Part shown: positions 9,572 to 18,694 of the stretch, piece by piece | Layout of the letters: the number at the start of each line of letters is the position of its first letter | Numbering within the stretch: the first letter of the stretch is position 1 | Assembly: GCA_002377855.1 (NCBI GenBank) | Contig: DFQQ01000006.1 | Location: 41,395 to 105,394, forward strand | DNA from: Acidovorax delafieldii | GTDB taxonomy: Bacteria; Pseudomonadota; Gammaproteobacteria; Burkholderiales; Burkholderiaceae_C | Direction of reading: 5' to 3' | Length of the DNA: 64,000 nucleotides | The notes under the pieces: model-generated | Told to the model about the DNA's origin: nothing | The model's database searches: none | The model's input: only the letters and a program-made list of their open reading frames with translations | Program-made: the position numbers and the translations under genes

Positions 9572-10399
9572 ATGGAGCTCACCGCACTGCTAGGCCAACC
9601 TGTGGCGCTGCCGAGCCTTCCGCGCACGGTGGCGCTGCTGATGAACGAGCTGGCGCACCCTGAGCCCAACTTGCGCAGGCTCAATCTCTTGTTTGGCTCA
9701 GACCCAGCCTTGGCTGCGCGGCTGCTGGAGTTGGCCAATGCGCCAGCGCATCAATTGCCTCGGCAGGTGGCGGGCATCTCTGAGGCGTTGGCCTTGCTTG
9801 GCAGTGGCGTGCTGCGGACGCTGGTGTCGACCGCGACGCTGGGTACGGCGGCCCGCTCGGTGCCGGGCATCAATCTGCAGCAGTTCTGGCGCTACAGCCT
9901 GCACACCGCCAAACTGGCACGGTCGCTGGCCGGCGTGGTGTTTCAGCACCCCACGGCAGCGTATACCGCCGGACTGTTGCACTGCCTTGGCGAGCTGGTC
10001 ATTCATCTGGCAAGTCCTGAAAAAGCCCAGTCCATCAACACCTTGGTGTCGCCCCTGGACATGCGCCGCGGAAAGGTCGAACAACGGATCTTGGGGTTCA
10101 GCTACACCCATGTGTCTGCCGCGCTGGCCCAGCGCTGGCTGCTCCCCCAGGTGGTGGTGGACGCACTGCAGTACCAGGCTGCGCCTTTCGAGAACACCGC
10201 GTACGAGCCACTCGCTGGCGTCATCCACCTGGCAGCGTGGCGCGTGCGCGCCCGCGAGGCCCAGTATTCTGAGCGCGAGCTGGCAGTCTCCTTTCCTGGA
10301 GAGATCGGGCTCGTGCTTGGCCTGGACATCGACATGGTGCTGCAGCAAGACCCGATTGACTGGACGGTGCGGCCCGAAGCGGCGGACTACCTGGTCTGA
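9572..10399 (+). CDS. HDOD domain protein
   Basis: A 275-residue protein matching the HDOD (HD-related output) domain: LPSLPRTVALLMNEL near residue 12, a helical core with AGLLHCLGELVIHL and SYTHVSAALAQRWLLP. HDOD proteins are signalling outputs that lack the catalytic HD pair; here the only His/Asp motifs do not form one. No receiver or GGDEF domain is fused. It is about 80 bases downstream of tex and 55 upstream of the patatin gene on the same strand. The partner or signal cannot be told from sequence. Confidence 0.82.
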   Translation: MELTALLGQPVALPSLPRTVALLMNELAHPEPNLRRLNLLFGSDPALAARLLELANAPAHQLPRQVAGISEALALLGSGVLRTLVSTATLGTAARSVPGINLQQFWRYSLHTAKLARSLAGVVFQHPTAAYTAGLLHCLGELVIHLASPEKAQSINTLVSPLDMRRGKVEQRILGFSYTHVSAALAQRWLLPQVVVDALQYQAAPFENTAYEPLAGVIHLAAWRVRAREAQYSERELAVSFPGEIGLVLGLDIDMVLQQDPIDWTVRPEAADYLV

Positions 10400-10454
10400 A
10401 AGGCGCTGCCGGCGTGCAGACCGTTCGGGTTTGTGCGCTGCGACAATCGGTGCA

Positions 10455-11645
10455 ATGAAAGCACTGCGCATCCACGCCGGGCCCGTCGCCCTGCAACACA
10501 TGACCCAGCATGGCCTTCGGCCACAGGATGTGGGGGTTGTGCCCGCCGCAGCGGGCGGCCCCAAGGGGCTCATCCTGGGGCCGCTGGACCGTTTTCTGTT
10601 TGGCGACTGGCTGCCGCAAGCCACGCAACCCGTGCATCTCGTTGGGGCGTCGATTGGAGCCTGGCGCATGGCCACCGCCTGCCTCAAGGACCCGGTGGCG
10701 GCTCTTGAGCAACTGGAGGACGCTTACGTGCGCCAGCACTACGATGTGCCGCCCGGCAAGAAGCGCCCGCCCGCAGCCCACGTCAGTGAGCGTTTCAGCC
10801 AGAACCTGCAAACCTTTTATGCCGGGCGTGTGGACGAGGTGCTTGAGCATCCCCGTTACCGTCTGCATGTGATTGCTGCGCGAGGCCGGCATGTGCTGGG
10901 GCGCGAGCATTCGGTGGCCACGCCCCTGGGGTACCTGGGCGCTTTCATGAGCAACGCGGTGCACCGCAAGGCCCTTGGGGCCTGGCTGGAGCGGGTGGTG
11001 TTTTCCTCTCCGCTGGAAGGCAGGCCCAGTGGTGCTCCGTTGCCTTTTGGCACGCACGATTACCGCACCCGGCAGGTGCGGCTCACGCCGGCCAACTTCA
11101 TGGATGCCCTGCAGGCCAGTTGCTCCATTCCGTTCGTGCTGCAGGCAGTACACCATATTGCAGGCGCGCCGCCAGGGGCGTACTGGGATGGAGGGCTGAC
11201 CGATTACCACATGCACCTGGCCTATAACCATAGTCAAAATGCTATTGAAAATATAGCTGCCAGCGCTTTGTTATCAAGCGCTAGCGGCCAAAATGTTGCT
11301 CAACGCCCAGCGTCGCAGGCCTTGGGCGACAAGGGGGCTGGTTTGGTGCTGTATCCACATTTTCAGCACCAGGTCGTTCCCGGCTGGCTGGACAAGACCC
11401 TGCGCTGGCGCCACAAGTCCACCGCAGCATTGGACACCATGGTGGTGCTCTCGCCCGATCCGCAATGGGTCCAGACATTGCCCAACGCCAAGCTGCCCGA
11501 TCGCCAGGATTTCACGCACTACGGGCAGGACACCGCCGCCCGTACCCAGGCCTGGCTGGCAGCCACAGGGGCGGCCCAGCAGCTGGCCGACGAGCTGGCC
11601 GAGTGGTTGCTGCGGCCGGACATCGGCTTAATTCAGCGCCTGTAG
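10455..11645 (+). CDS. Patatin-like phospholipase
   Basis: A 396-residue protein of the patatin/RssA serine-hydrolase family. It has the Gly-rich oxyanion segment AAAGGPKG (about 31-38), the nucleophile elbow GASIG with Ser67 and the catalytic-dyad motif DGG with Asp245. It is expected to hydrolyse acyl esters of lipids; no signal peptide is visible, so it is probably cytoplasmic or membrane-peripheral. Residues about 261-281 (SQNAIENIAASALLSSASGQ) are encoded by an interspersed palindromic repeat inserted in frame, just after the catalytic Asp. Without that segment the protein would be a more ordinary length. Confidence 0.85.
   Translation: MKALRIHAGPVALQHMTQHGLRPQDVGVVPAAAGGPKGLILGPLDRFLFGDWLPQATQPVHLVGASIGAWRMATACLKDPVAALEQLEDAYVRQHYDVPPGKKRPPAAHVSERFSQNLQTFYAGRVDEVLEHPRYRLHVIAARGRHVLGREHSVATPLGYLGAFMSNAVHRKALGAWLERVVFSSPLEGRPSGAPLPFGTHDYRTRQVRLTPANFMDALQASCSIPFVLQAVHHIAGAPPGAYWDGGLTDYHMHLAYNHSQNAIENIAASALLSSASGQNVAQRPASQALGDKGAGLVLYPHFQHQVVPGWLDKTLRWRHKSTAALDTMVVLSPDPQWVQTLPNAKLPDRQDFTHYGQDTAARTQAWLAATGAAQQLADELAEWLLRPDIGLIQRL
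11236..11296. repeat. Interspersed palindromic repeat inside the patatin coding sequence
   Basis: Contains AATGCTATTGAAAATATAGC, CAGCGCTTTGTTATCAAGCG and CTAGCGGCCAAAAT, i.e. the same architecture as the intergenic copy at 5830-5880. It is read through in frame and adds about 20 residues to the patatin-like protein. Confidence 0.75.
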
Positions 11646-11707
11646 GTTGTGGCAGGGCGATGTGTGATCGGGGCCGTTAACCCCCCGAAGCTAGCGTTTG
11701 CCGCCGT

Positions 11708-14461
11708 TCAGTGCAGCGCTGATGCAGTGGCCACACTGCGCTGGTAGCTGCGGGCCCAGTCGGCCACTTCGTTGCCTGGCATCGGGTGAGCAATGGCGTA
11801 ACCCTGCAGCACGTGGCAACCGAGCTCGCGCAGTTTGAGGGCGTGCTCTGCGGATTCGGCACCTTCGGCAACCAGCGTGCATTCGAGCGCCTGCGCCATG
11901 GCAACCATGGTGGTGACGACGGTGGCGTCCTCCGCACTGTGCAAAACGGCCTTGACGATCGACTGGTCGATCTTCAGCGTATCCACTGGCAGTTGCGCCA
12001 CCCAGGCGAGCGTGGCCTTGCCCACGCCAAAGTCGTCCAGCGCCCAGCGCACACCCAGTTCCTGGTGGCACTGGTGCATCAAGGCCTGCAACTGCGGGGG
12101 CTCATGCGCTCCTGCGCTTTCCTGTATCTCCAACTGCAGCAGCTGTGCTGGCAGAGGGGCGAACAGCCCCAGAAGGTCTTTGAGCCGTGCCGCAAAGTTG
12201 CTGCGATGCAGGTGGGCGGTAGCGATGTTGATGCCCACGGTCCAGTCCAGGCCTTGGACGTGCCACTGCTGCATCTGGGCGAGCGCTTCCTTGAGCACCC
12301 ATTCGCCCAGTTCCGCCACCAGGTCGGCGTCTTCGATGAGGGGCAGCACATACTCGGGCCCCTGCAGGCCATGCTCGGGGTGCTGCCAACGCAGCAGGGC
12401 TTCCACGGCCACGATTTCGCCGGTGGTTGGGCGCACCTGGGGCTGGTAATGCAGGCGCATCTCGCCCGTGCGCAGAGCCTGGGCCACGCGGGTTTGCTGG
12501 GAATGCGGGGTCTGCACCATGGCGTCGGTCTGCGGATCAAAAAACCGCAATTGCTGCCGGCCTGCCTGTTTGGCTTGGCACATGGCTTGGTCGGCACGCC
12601 GCAGCAGCGTGGTAGGGCTGCCGTCTGCCAGCGGGTACACCACCACGCCCATGCTGGCGGTAATGTGCAGCTGCTCTTCATCCATGGCGTAGGGCTGGCA
12701 CAACTGCGCCAGCAGCCGGGCCGCGTGTTCCTGCACTGCGGGCAGATCGGGCTGGTTGCCCAGCAGCAGCACGAACTCATCCCCTGCCATGCGCGCCACA
12801 GCGTCGTGCGGGCCGGCAAAGGCCCGCAGGCGCAGGGCCACTTCGCGCAGGGCACGGTCACCCTTGGTGCTGCCGTGCTCTTGGTTGAAGCGTTGAAAAC
12901 GGTCCAGGTCGATCATGCAGACAGCGAGCAGCGTGTGCTGCTGCTGGGCCATGAAAACGGCGTGGGTCATGCTTTCGGCCAATGCTGCGCGGTTGTGCAG
13001 CCCGGTAAGCGCATCGTGGTGCGCTTGCCACGAGATCTGGTGGCGGAAGTGCCGGCTCTCCGATACATCGTGGAACACCAGCACGCAGCCCACTGCAACG
13101 CCATTGCTTTTTCGGATGGCAGAGGCGGTGTACTCGATGGCATAGCGCTCGCCCGAGCGATGGATGAGGATGGGGTGCGCTGGTATTGTTGTTTGCGATC
13201 CGGCCGCTGGCTCTGCATCGGGTGCCTGGTGCAGGGAGTCGGCCAGCCTGAACACTTCTTCAAGCGGCCGGCCCATGGCCTGGTGGGTTTTGTACCCCGT
13301 CAAGAACTGCGCGGCTTCGTTGATGGTTTCGATCGTGCCCTGCAGGTCCGTGGTGATGATCCCGTCCCCCCCGGGCACGGCTGGGGGCGCCATGCTGGCC
13401 TGCTGGGCTTGATGGAGTGCCTGCAACGTGCGGTGGCGGTCACTGGCCGTGACAAGGGTGCCGATGGTCCCGGCAATCACTCCGGAGTCTGCCAGAGCGT
13501 CTGCCGGCTGCGCGGGCAGGGCCGGTGGCAACGCAAGGCCAGGCACGGCTTGGGGCGCAGATGCTTGAGCTGCGGGCAAGGGGTGACCAAAGAGCCTTAG
13601 CCATTCCTCCTGCACGTCCAGGCACACCCCGTCGCTCAGGCGCACCGAGACGGGCACCGACGCCGCCAGGACCAGTTGTCTGGCAAACGCGATCTGGGCT
13701 GCCTGTTGCTGCTGGGTTGCCTCCAGCGCGCGCACGCGCTCGTGCAATTGGGCCGCCATGGCGTTGAAGCTCTCGGACATCGCCCGCTCCGATGGGCTGC
13801 CCGTGCCGCCCATGCGTGCTGCGAGGTTGCCCCGCTGTATTTGCCTGTGCGCATGCGAAACCCGCTGCATGGTGCGGACCTGATCGCGCGCGAGCCACGC
13901 CAGCAGTACCAGCACAAACAGGATACTGAACGCTGAGATGCGCGATTGGACCTGCAGGTCCGACCAAACCTGGTCTATGAAAACGCTGCTTTGCAACCCA
14001 AGCTTGAGCGAGCCCATGCTGCCATCGTCCAGTTGCTCGGACAGCTCCAGGGTGGGGCTCTCGATGCCCACCCGTTTGACGAACCAGTCCGGGGCTTCGG
14101 GAGCGCTGGGCGGCTGGACGGCCTCGACCTGCACTTGGCCTTGCGCTTGCCACTGCGCTATCTGGAGCAACGGAGCAAAGTACACCGTGCTGTCTTGCAA
14201 AACACGCCGGGCTTGCTCCGGATCATCGGGCGGCAGCTGGTGAAGCGCCGCCAGCAAGACGTGGCCTATGCGAGCCGTTTCAGTCCGCGCGCGCTGGCTG
14301 GCCGCTGCCGTCGAAGATTCCAGCATGTAGTGGTAGCGGACCAGACTGACCGCCACGATGACCAAGACGAACGGCGCGAAAACCCGCACAAACACTGTGC
14401 GCGCCTGCCATCGGGACTTGGGCATTTCTTGAGGGTGCATGGAGTTCTTGCGAGCATTCAT
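11708..14461 (-). CDS. Membrane-anchored GGDEF-EAL cyclic-di-GMP signalling protein
   Basis: A 917-residue hybrid protein. Two membrane helices (about 27-46 and 190-208) flank a periplasmic sensor region, followed by HAMP-like and coiled-coil segments, a PAS-like domain (GIITTDLQGTIETINEAAQF), a GGDEF domain and a C-terminal EAL domain. The cyclase signature is AGDEF at 559-563, a variant usually still compatible with activity. The EAL domain keeps the expected catalytic residues: E687 in EALLRW, N in INIA, E in LEIQES, DD in ALDDFG, K in LKIDQS, E in VAEGAES and Q in LQGY. It may therefore make, break or sense c-di-GMP; which dominates is not visible. Confidence 0.93.
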   Translation of the reverse strand: MNARKNSMHPQEMPKSRWQARTVFVRVFAPFVLVIVAVSLVRYHYMLESSTAAASQRARTETARIGHVLLAALHQLPPDDPEQARRVLQDSTVYFAPLLQIAQWQAQGQVQVEAVQPPSAPEAPDWFVKRVGIESPTLELSEQLDDGSMGSLKLGLQSSVFIDQVWSDLQVQSRISAFSILFVLVLLAWLARDQVRTMQRVSHAHRQIQRGNLAARMGGTGSPSERAMSESFNAMAAQLHERVRALEATQQQQAAQIAFARQLVLAASVPVSVRLSDGVCLDVQEEWLRLFGHPLPAAQASAPQAVPGLALPPALPAQPADALADSGVIAGTIGTLVTASDRHRTLQALHQAQQASMAPPAVPGGDGIITTDLQGTIETINEAAQFLTGYKTHQAMGRPLEEVFRLADSLHQAPDAEPAAGSQTTIPAHPILIHRSGERYAIEYTASAIRKSNGVAVGCVLVFHDVSESRHFRHQISWQAHHDALTGLHNRAALAESMTHAVFMAQQQHTLLAVCMIDLDRFQRFNQEHGSTKGDRALREVALRLRAFAGPHDAVARMAGDEFVLLLGNQPDLPAVQEHAARLLAQLCQPYAMDEEQLHITASMGVVVYPLADGSPTTLLRRADQAMCQAKQAGRQQLRFFDPQTDAMVQTPHSQQTRVAQALRTGEMRLHYQPQVRPTTGEIVAVEALLRWQHPEHGLQGPEYVLPLIEDADLVAELGEWVLKEALAQMQQWHVQGLDWTVGINIATAHLHRSNFAARLKDLLGLFAPLPAQLLQLEIQESAGAHEPPQLQALMHQCHQELGVRWALDDFGVGKATLAWVAQLPVDTLKIDQSIVKAVLHSAEDATVVTTMVAMAQALECTLVAEGAESAEHALKLRELGCHVLQGYAIAHPMPGNEVADWARSYQRSVATASALH

Positions 14462-14625
14462 CGGACCCCGTGCGCCTTGGCAGGGCCCGGGCCTTCAGTC
14501 CGCGACCTTTCTGGCAGGGCCCCAACGAGGTGCGCTGGGCAGCGGCTGAGTGTAAACGCGGGCGCAAAAGCGATCTCCTGCCAGGCCGGCGGGGGGCAAC
14601 TCCGCCCTACGGCCGCGCGGCGCCT

Positions 14626-15762
14626 TCACAGGCTCTGTTGCAGCACGTCGCGGTATTGCTCTGGCGTGGCAACGCGGGGGTTGGTCTTGTGGCAGTGGTC
14701 GGCCATGGCTCCCTTGATCACGTCATCGAACAGATCGGGCTTCACGCCCATGGCTGCCAAGCCTGTAGGCAGGCCAAGGCGGGCATTCATGTCGCGGATG
14801 GCTTCGGGGATATCGCCAGCGCTGGCCAGGCCCATGGCGTGGGCCATGCGTTCCAGTCGCCGCTCCTTCTGAACGGACTCGGCGTGTGCATTGAAGCGGA
14901 CCACCGCAGGCAAGAACATGGCATTGAGCGTGCCATGGTGCAGGCGCGGGTTGACGCCCCCCAGGCTGTGGCTGAGCGAATGCACTGCACCCAGCCCCTT
15001 CTGGAAAGCCATGGCTCCTTGCATGCTGGCGCTCATCATGTTCAGGCGGGCTTCGCGGTCACTGCCGTCACGGGTGGCTTTCTCGATAGACGCCCAGCCG
15101 CGTTCCAGGCCGTCCAGCGCAATGCCGTCGGCGGGCGGGTTGAAGGCGGCAGACATGAACGTTTCCATGCAGTGCGCGATGGCGTCCATGCCGGTGGCGG
15201 CCGTCAGCATGGGGGGCAGACCCAGCGTGAGTTCGGGGTCGCAAATGGCGGCCTTGGGCACCAGGTTCCACGAGTGAAAGCCCAGTTTGCGGTGGTCGTT
15301 CACAATGATGATGGCGCCGCGCGCCACTTCGCTGCCGGTGCCGCTGGTGGTGGGCACGGCAATGACCGGCGCAGTGCGCTCGCTGATGCGGGGGGAGCCG
15401 CCCTCAATGGTGGCGTAGTGGGTGAGGGGGCCTTCGTGCGTGGCCGCGATCGCAATGCCCTTGGCGCAATCGATGGCCGAACCGCCACCCACCGCGACCA
15501 GACCGTCGCAGGCGTGGGCCTTGTACACCTCTACCGCCGCGCGTATGGCCGCTTCAGTGGGGTTGGCCGGCGTTTGGTCGAAGACGGCCACAGGCAGGCC
15601 AGGCAGGGCGTCCCGCGCCTTTTGCAAAACCCCGGCGGCTTTCACGCCGGGGTCGGTCACGATCAGTGGGCGGGTGATGCCCACCCGCTCGCACTCCTGG
15701 CGCAGCAGCTGCACTGCGCCAAACTCGAACTGGATCTGGGTCACGTAGTTGATGAATGCCAT
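14626..15762 (-). CDS. Iron-containing alcohol dehydrogenase
   Basis: NAD(P)-dependent group III alcohol dehydrogenase of 378 residues. The dinucleotide site GGGSAIDCAKG lies near residue 90 and the metal region includes GMDAIAHCMETF, HSLSHSLGG and NPRLHHGTLNA, giving the Asp and His ligands of the family. Substrate is unknown. The start at 15762 gives the canonical N-terminus MAFINYVTQIQFEFG; an upstream in-frame extension is not family-like. It stands alone, divergent from the exported hydratase gene. Confidence 0.92.
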   Translation of the reverse strand: MAFINYVTQIQFEFGAVQLLRQECERVGITRPLIVTDPGVKAAGVLQKARDALPGLPVAVFDQTPANPTEAAIRAAVEVYKAHACDGLVAVGGGSAIDCAKGIAIAATHEGPLTHYATIEGGSPRISERTAPVIAVPTTSGTGSEVARGAIIIVNDHRKLGFHSWNLVPKAAICDPELTLGLPPMLTAATGMDAIAHCMETFMSAAFNPPADGIALDGLERGWASIEKATRDGSDREARLNMMSASMQGAMAFQKGLGAVHSLSHSLGGVNPRLHHGTLNAMFLPAVVRFNAHAESVQKERRLERMAHAMGLASAGDIPEAIRDMNARLGLPTGLAAMGVKPDLFDDVIKGAMADHCHKTNPRVATPEQYRDVLQQSL

Positions 15763-15847
15763 GGTGTGGGTTGGATGTGGAGATGAACGCCAGCGATTAC
15801 GATAGCCGCCAGCCCGCAATGGCCCACTTTATAAGGAGGAGACACAC

Positions 15848-16717
15848 ATGCCTACGAAGCAAACCCTGATGGCCATGCTGGCCGCCGTCACCTGCGCGAC
15901 AAACGCCAGCGCCCAGTGCCTCACCGATGCCCAGGTGTCCGATCTGGTGGCCAGCTATGTGGCCAAAAAGCCAGCGGCCGACATCGAGGGCCTGTCAGAT
16001 GCGGACGGCGCCTGCACCCGGGGCAAGGTCAACAGTCTGTTGGCGCAGCGCCTGGGCAAGGTGGTTGGCTACAAGGCGGGGCTGACGAATCCAGCCGTGC
16101 AAAAGCGCTTTAACACCGACAAGCCCGTGTGGGGCAAGTTGTACGAGGGCATGGTGCTGGCCAACGGCGCCGCAGTGGAAGCTGCTTTCGGCGCGCGCCC
16201 TTTGTTTGAAGCGGACATGCTGGTGCGTGTGAAGAGCGCCGACATCAACATGGCGAGAACGCCCATGCAGGTGCTGGAGTCCATTGATCAGATTATCCCG
16301 TTCATTGAACTGCCCGACTTGCTGGTGCAGGCGCCCCCCAAGCTCAACGGTGCTGGCGTCAGCGCCATCAACGTGGGCGCCCGGCTGGGCGTGGCGGGTG
16401 CACCCCTGGCTGTCCCGGCCTACCGGGCGGAGCGGTATGCCTTCTTGCAGGCGCTGGCGGACATGCAGGTCAGCCTGACCGACGCAACGGGCACGCGCCT
16501 GGGGGGCGGCAAAGGCAGCGACATCTTGGAGCACCCGCTCAACGCCGTGGTGTGGCTGGCGCAAGCCCTGTCAAAAGAAGGGCTTGCAATGCAGCCGGGC
16601 GATCTGATCAGCCTGGGCTCCTTTTCGCCACTTTTGCCGCCCAGGCCTGGGCTGTCTGTGACCGCTACGTTTGATGGCCTGCCGGGCGCAGCGCCAGTGC
16701 GTGTCACCTTCAAATAA
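15848..16717 (+). CDS. Fumarylacetoacetate hydrolase / 2-keto-4-pentenoate hydratase-type protein with a signal peptide
   Basis: A 289-residue protein whose body (about 30-289) matches the FAH/MhpD hydratase fold, with YKAGLTNPAVQKRF, an acidic metal-site segment GARPLFEADMLVRV and FIELPDLL. Unlike the normal cytoplasmic enzymes it starts with a clear signal peptide, MPTKQTLMAMLAAVTCATNA, with likely cleavage near residue 22-23, so it should act in the periplasm. A strong AAGGAGGAG ribosome-binding site precedes the ATG. The substrate is unknown. The HSL-type esterase gene begins 39 bases downstream, suggesting co-transcription. Confidence 0.82.
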   Translation: MPTKQTLMAMLAAVTCATNASAQCLTDAQVSDLVASYVAKKPAADIEGLSDADGACTRGKVNSLLAQRLGKVVGYKAGLTNPAVQKRFNTDKPVWGKLYEGMVLANGAAVEAAFGARPLFEADMLVRVKSADINMARTPMQVLESIDQIIPFIELPDLLVQAPPKLNGAGVSAINVGARLGVAGAPLAVPAYRAERYAFLQALADMQVSLTDATGTRLGGGKGSDILEHPLNAVVWLAQALSKEGLAMQPGDLISLGSFSPLLPPRPGLSVTATFDGLPGAAPVRVTFK

Positions 16718-16756
16718 ATCTGCCTTGTTGGCTGTGAACCCGCGGAGCCCTGCGTT

Positions 16757-17725
16757 TTGACTGATCTGCACATCCACCACACCCGCCTGACGCCGCAGAT
16801 GCGCGGCGTGCTGCAGGGCATGGCGCGCGCTGGCCATGCACCTTTGCACACGCGCACGCCCGAAGAGGCGCGCAAGGCTTACGAAGCTGGCGCGGGCGTG
16901 CTGGAAGTGGCCAAGGCGGCGCTGCCCCGGGTGGAAGACTTCTACATACCGGCGCGGGACGGTTACCGCATGCCAGCGCGGCTGTATGCACCTGTCGCAG
17001 CGGGGGGCGCTGCGCTGCCGTTGCTCCTGTACACACACGGCGGTGGCTTCACCATTGGCAGCATCGCGACGCACGATGTGCTTTGCCGTGAACTGGCGCG
17101 GCTGTCGGGCGCCATGGTCGTGTCGCTGGAATACCGCCTGGCGCCCGAGCACCGGTTTCCCACTGCGTGCAACGACGCCTGGGATGCGCTGGTCTGGCTG
17201 GCTCAGCATGCCGCCACGCTGGGCGCAGACCCGGCACGGCTGGCGGTGGGGGGCGACAGCGCCGGGGGCACCCTGGCTGCGGTCAACGCCATCTTGGCGC
17301 GCGATGCGGGATTGCCGCTGGCCTTGCAGTTGCTCTTCTACCCAGGCTGCGCCGCGCACCAGGACACACCGTCCCACGCCACCTTCTCCCGCGGGTTGGT
17401 GCTGGAGGAGCCCGCCATCAGCTGGTTCTTTGGGCACTATGTGCACAGCCGGGCTGAGCGCGAGGACTGGCGCTTCGCGCCGCTGCATGCTCCTGATGTG
17501 GAGGGCGTGGCCTGCGCATGGATCGGTTTGGCAGAGTGCGACCCGCTGGTGGATGAGGGCGTGGAGTACGCCGACAAGCTGCGTGCCAGTGGCGTGATGG
17601 TGGACCTGGAGATCTACCGTGGCGTCACACACGAATTCATCAAGATGGGCCGTGCCGTGCCAGAGGCACTGAAGGCCCACGCCGACGCGGCCCGCGCGCT
17701 GCGGCAGGCCTTTGGAATGGAGTGA
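16757..17725 (+). CDS. Alpha/beta hydrolase of the hormone-sensitive lipase family
   Basis: A 322-residue esterase/lipase with the HSL hallmarks: oxyanion motif HGGGF at 94-98, nucleophile GDSAGG with Ser168, an acidic residue in AECDPLVDEG and the catalytic His in VTHEF. It should hydrolyse short-chain esters in the cytoplasm. The annotated start is a TTG (16757) because family similarity begins early; the next in-frame ATG is at 16799 and would drop 14 residues. It lies between the exported hydratase and the thioesterase fusion on the same strand, so the three may form one operon. Confidence 0.87.
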   Translation: MTDLHIHHTRLTPQMRGVLQGMARAGHAPLHTRTPEEARKAYEAGAGVLEVAKAALPRVEDFYIPARDGYRMPARLYAPVAAGGAALPLLLYTHGGGFTIGSIATHDVLCRELARLSGAMVVSLEYRLAPEHRFPTACNDAWDALVWLAQHAATLGADPARLAVGGDSAGGTLAAVNAILARDAGLPLALQLLFYPGCAAHQDTPSHATFSRGLVLEEPAISWFFGHYVHSRAEREDWRFAPLHAPDVEGVACAWIGLAECDPLVDEGVEYADKLRASGVMVDLEIYRGVTHEFIKMGRAVPEALKAHADAARALRQAFGME

Positions 17726-17732
17726 TCACCGA

Positions 17733-18590
17733 ATGCTGCGCCAGAACTTTCGTTGCATGCACCGCCTGCGCGTACGCTGGGCGGAAGTGGACATGCAAAA
17801 GATCGTGTTCAACGCCCACTACCTGATGTACATCGACACCGCCATGTCGGACTATTGGCGCGCACTGGCGCTGCCCTATGAGGCCAGCATGAAGACGCTG
17901 GGCGGCGAGATGTATGTGAAAAAGGCCACGCTGGAATACCACGCGTCTGCGCGCCTTGACGACACCTTGGACGTGGGCCTGCGCTGCGCCCGCATTGGCA
18001 ATTCATCCAGCTTGTTTGAAGCCGCCATTTTCTGCGGTGACCGGCTGCTGGTGAGTGCAGAGCTGGTCTATGTTTTTGCCGACCCTGCCACACAGACGTC
18101 CACCCCCGTTCCGGCTGCGCTGCGGGCAATGCTCGACGGTTTCGAGGCGGGCGCCGAAATGGTCGAGGTGCGCACCGGCGACTGGAACACGCTTGGGCGT
18201 GACGCCGCGCGCCTGCGCACGGCCGTGTTCGTGCGTGAACAAGGCATACCTGCCGATGTGGAAGCCGACGCGCTCGATGCCAGTGCACGCCACGCTGTGC
18301 TCTACAACCGCCTGGGGCAGCCCGTGGCCACGGGACGTCTGTTGCAACAGGCGCCAGGGGTAGGTCGCATCGGCCGCATGGCCGTGGATCGCTCGGTGCG
18401 CGGCGCGCGATGGGGTCGCGTTCTGCTTAATGCCCTTGTCGATGCCGCCCGCGCAAGGGGCGACAAGCAGGTGCAGCTGCACGCGCAGTGCAGTGCACAA
18501 GGTTTTTACGAACGCTCTGGCTTCGCTGCCGTTGGCATGCCCTACGAGGAAGCCGGGCTGCCCCACTTGTTGATGGCGAAAGACCTTTGA
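17733..18590 (+). CDS. Fusion of a hotdog acyl-CoA thioesterase and a GNAT acetyltransferase
   Basis: A 285-residue two-domain protein. Residues about 1-132 match the YbgC/4-hydroxybenzoyl-CoA thioesterase hotdog fold, with the active-site segment RVRWAEVDMQKIVFNAHYL and Asp20 in the catalytic position. Residues about 140-285 match a GNAT (ElaA/YjcF-like) acyl-CoA N-acyltransferase, with LRTAVFVREQGIP and RMAVDRSVRGARWGRVLLNA as the acetyl-CoA-binding P-loop region. I chose the ATG at 17733, seven bases after the hydrolase stop with GGAG upstream; a TTG at 17712 would overlap. Both halves use acyl-CoA, but a linked reaction is not established. Confidence 0.88.
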   Translation: MLRQNFRCMHRLRVRWAEVDMQKIVFNAHYLMYIDTAMSDYWRALALPYEASMKTLGGEMYVKKATLEYHASARLDDTLDVGLRCARIGNSSSLFEAAIFCGDRLLVSAELVYVFADPATQTSTPVPAALRAMLDGFEAGAEMVEVRTGDWNTLGRDAARLRTAVFVREQGIPADVEADALDASARHAVLYNRLGQPVATGRLLQQAPGVGRIGRMAVDRSVRGARWGRVLLNALVDAARARGDKQVQLHAQCSAQGFYERSGFAAVGMPYEEAGLPHLLMAKDL

Positions 18591-18694
18591 ATCTCGAGCT
18601 CTGAATTTCGCTGCAGTGCCGGCGGCCCTGCCTCGCGCCGTTTGCGAAGCGTTCGCACGGGGTATCGCGCTGGGCTCCGCTTCGGTCGGGTGGC

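Noticed and set aside
7021..9738. Very long open frame on the minus strand (905 codons) across tex
   Set aside because: Antisense shadow of tex in GC-rich DNA; His/Gln/Leu/Arg-rich translation without any family pattern, while the plus strand encodes a full Tex protein.
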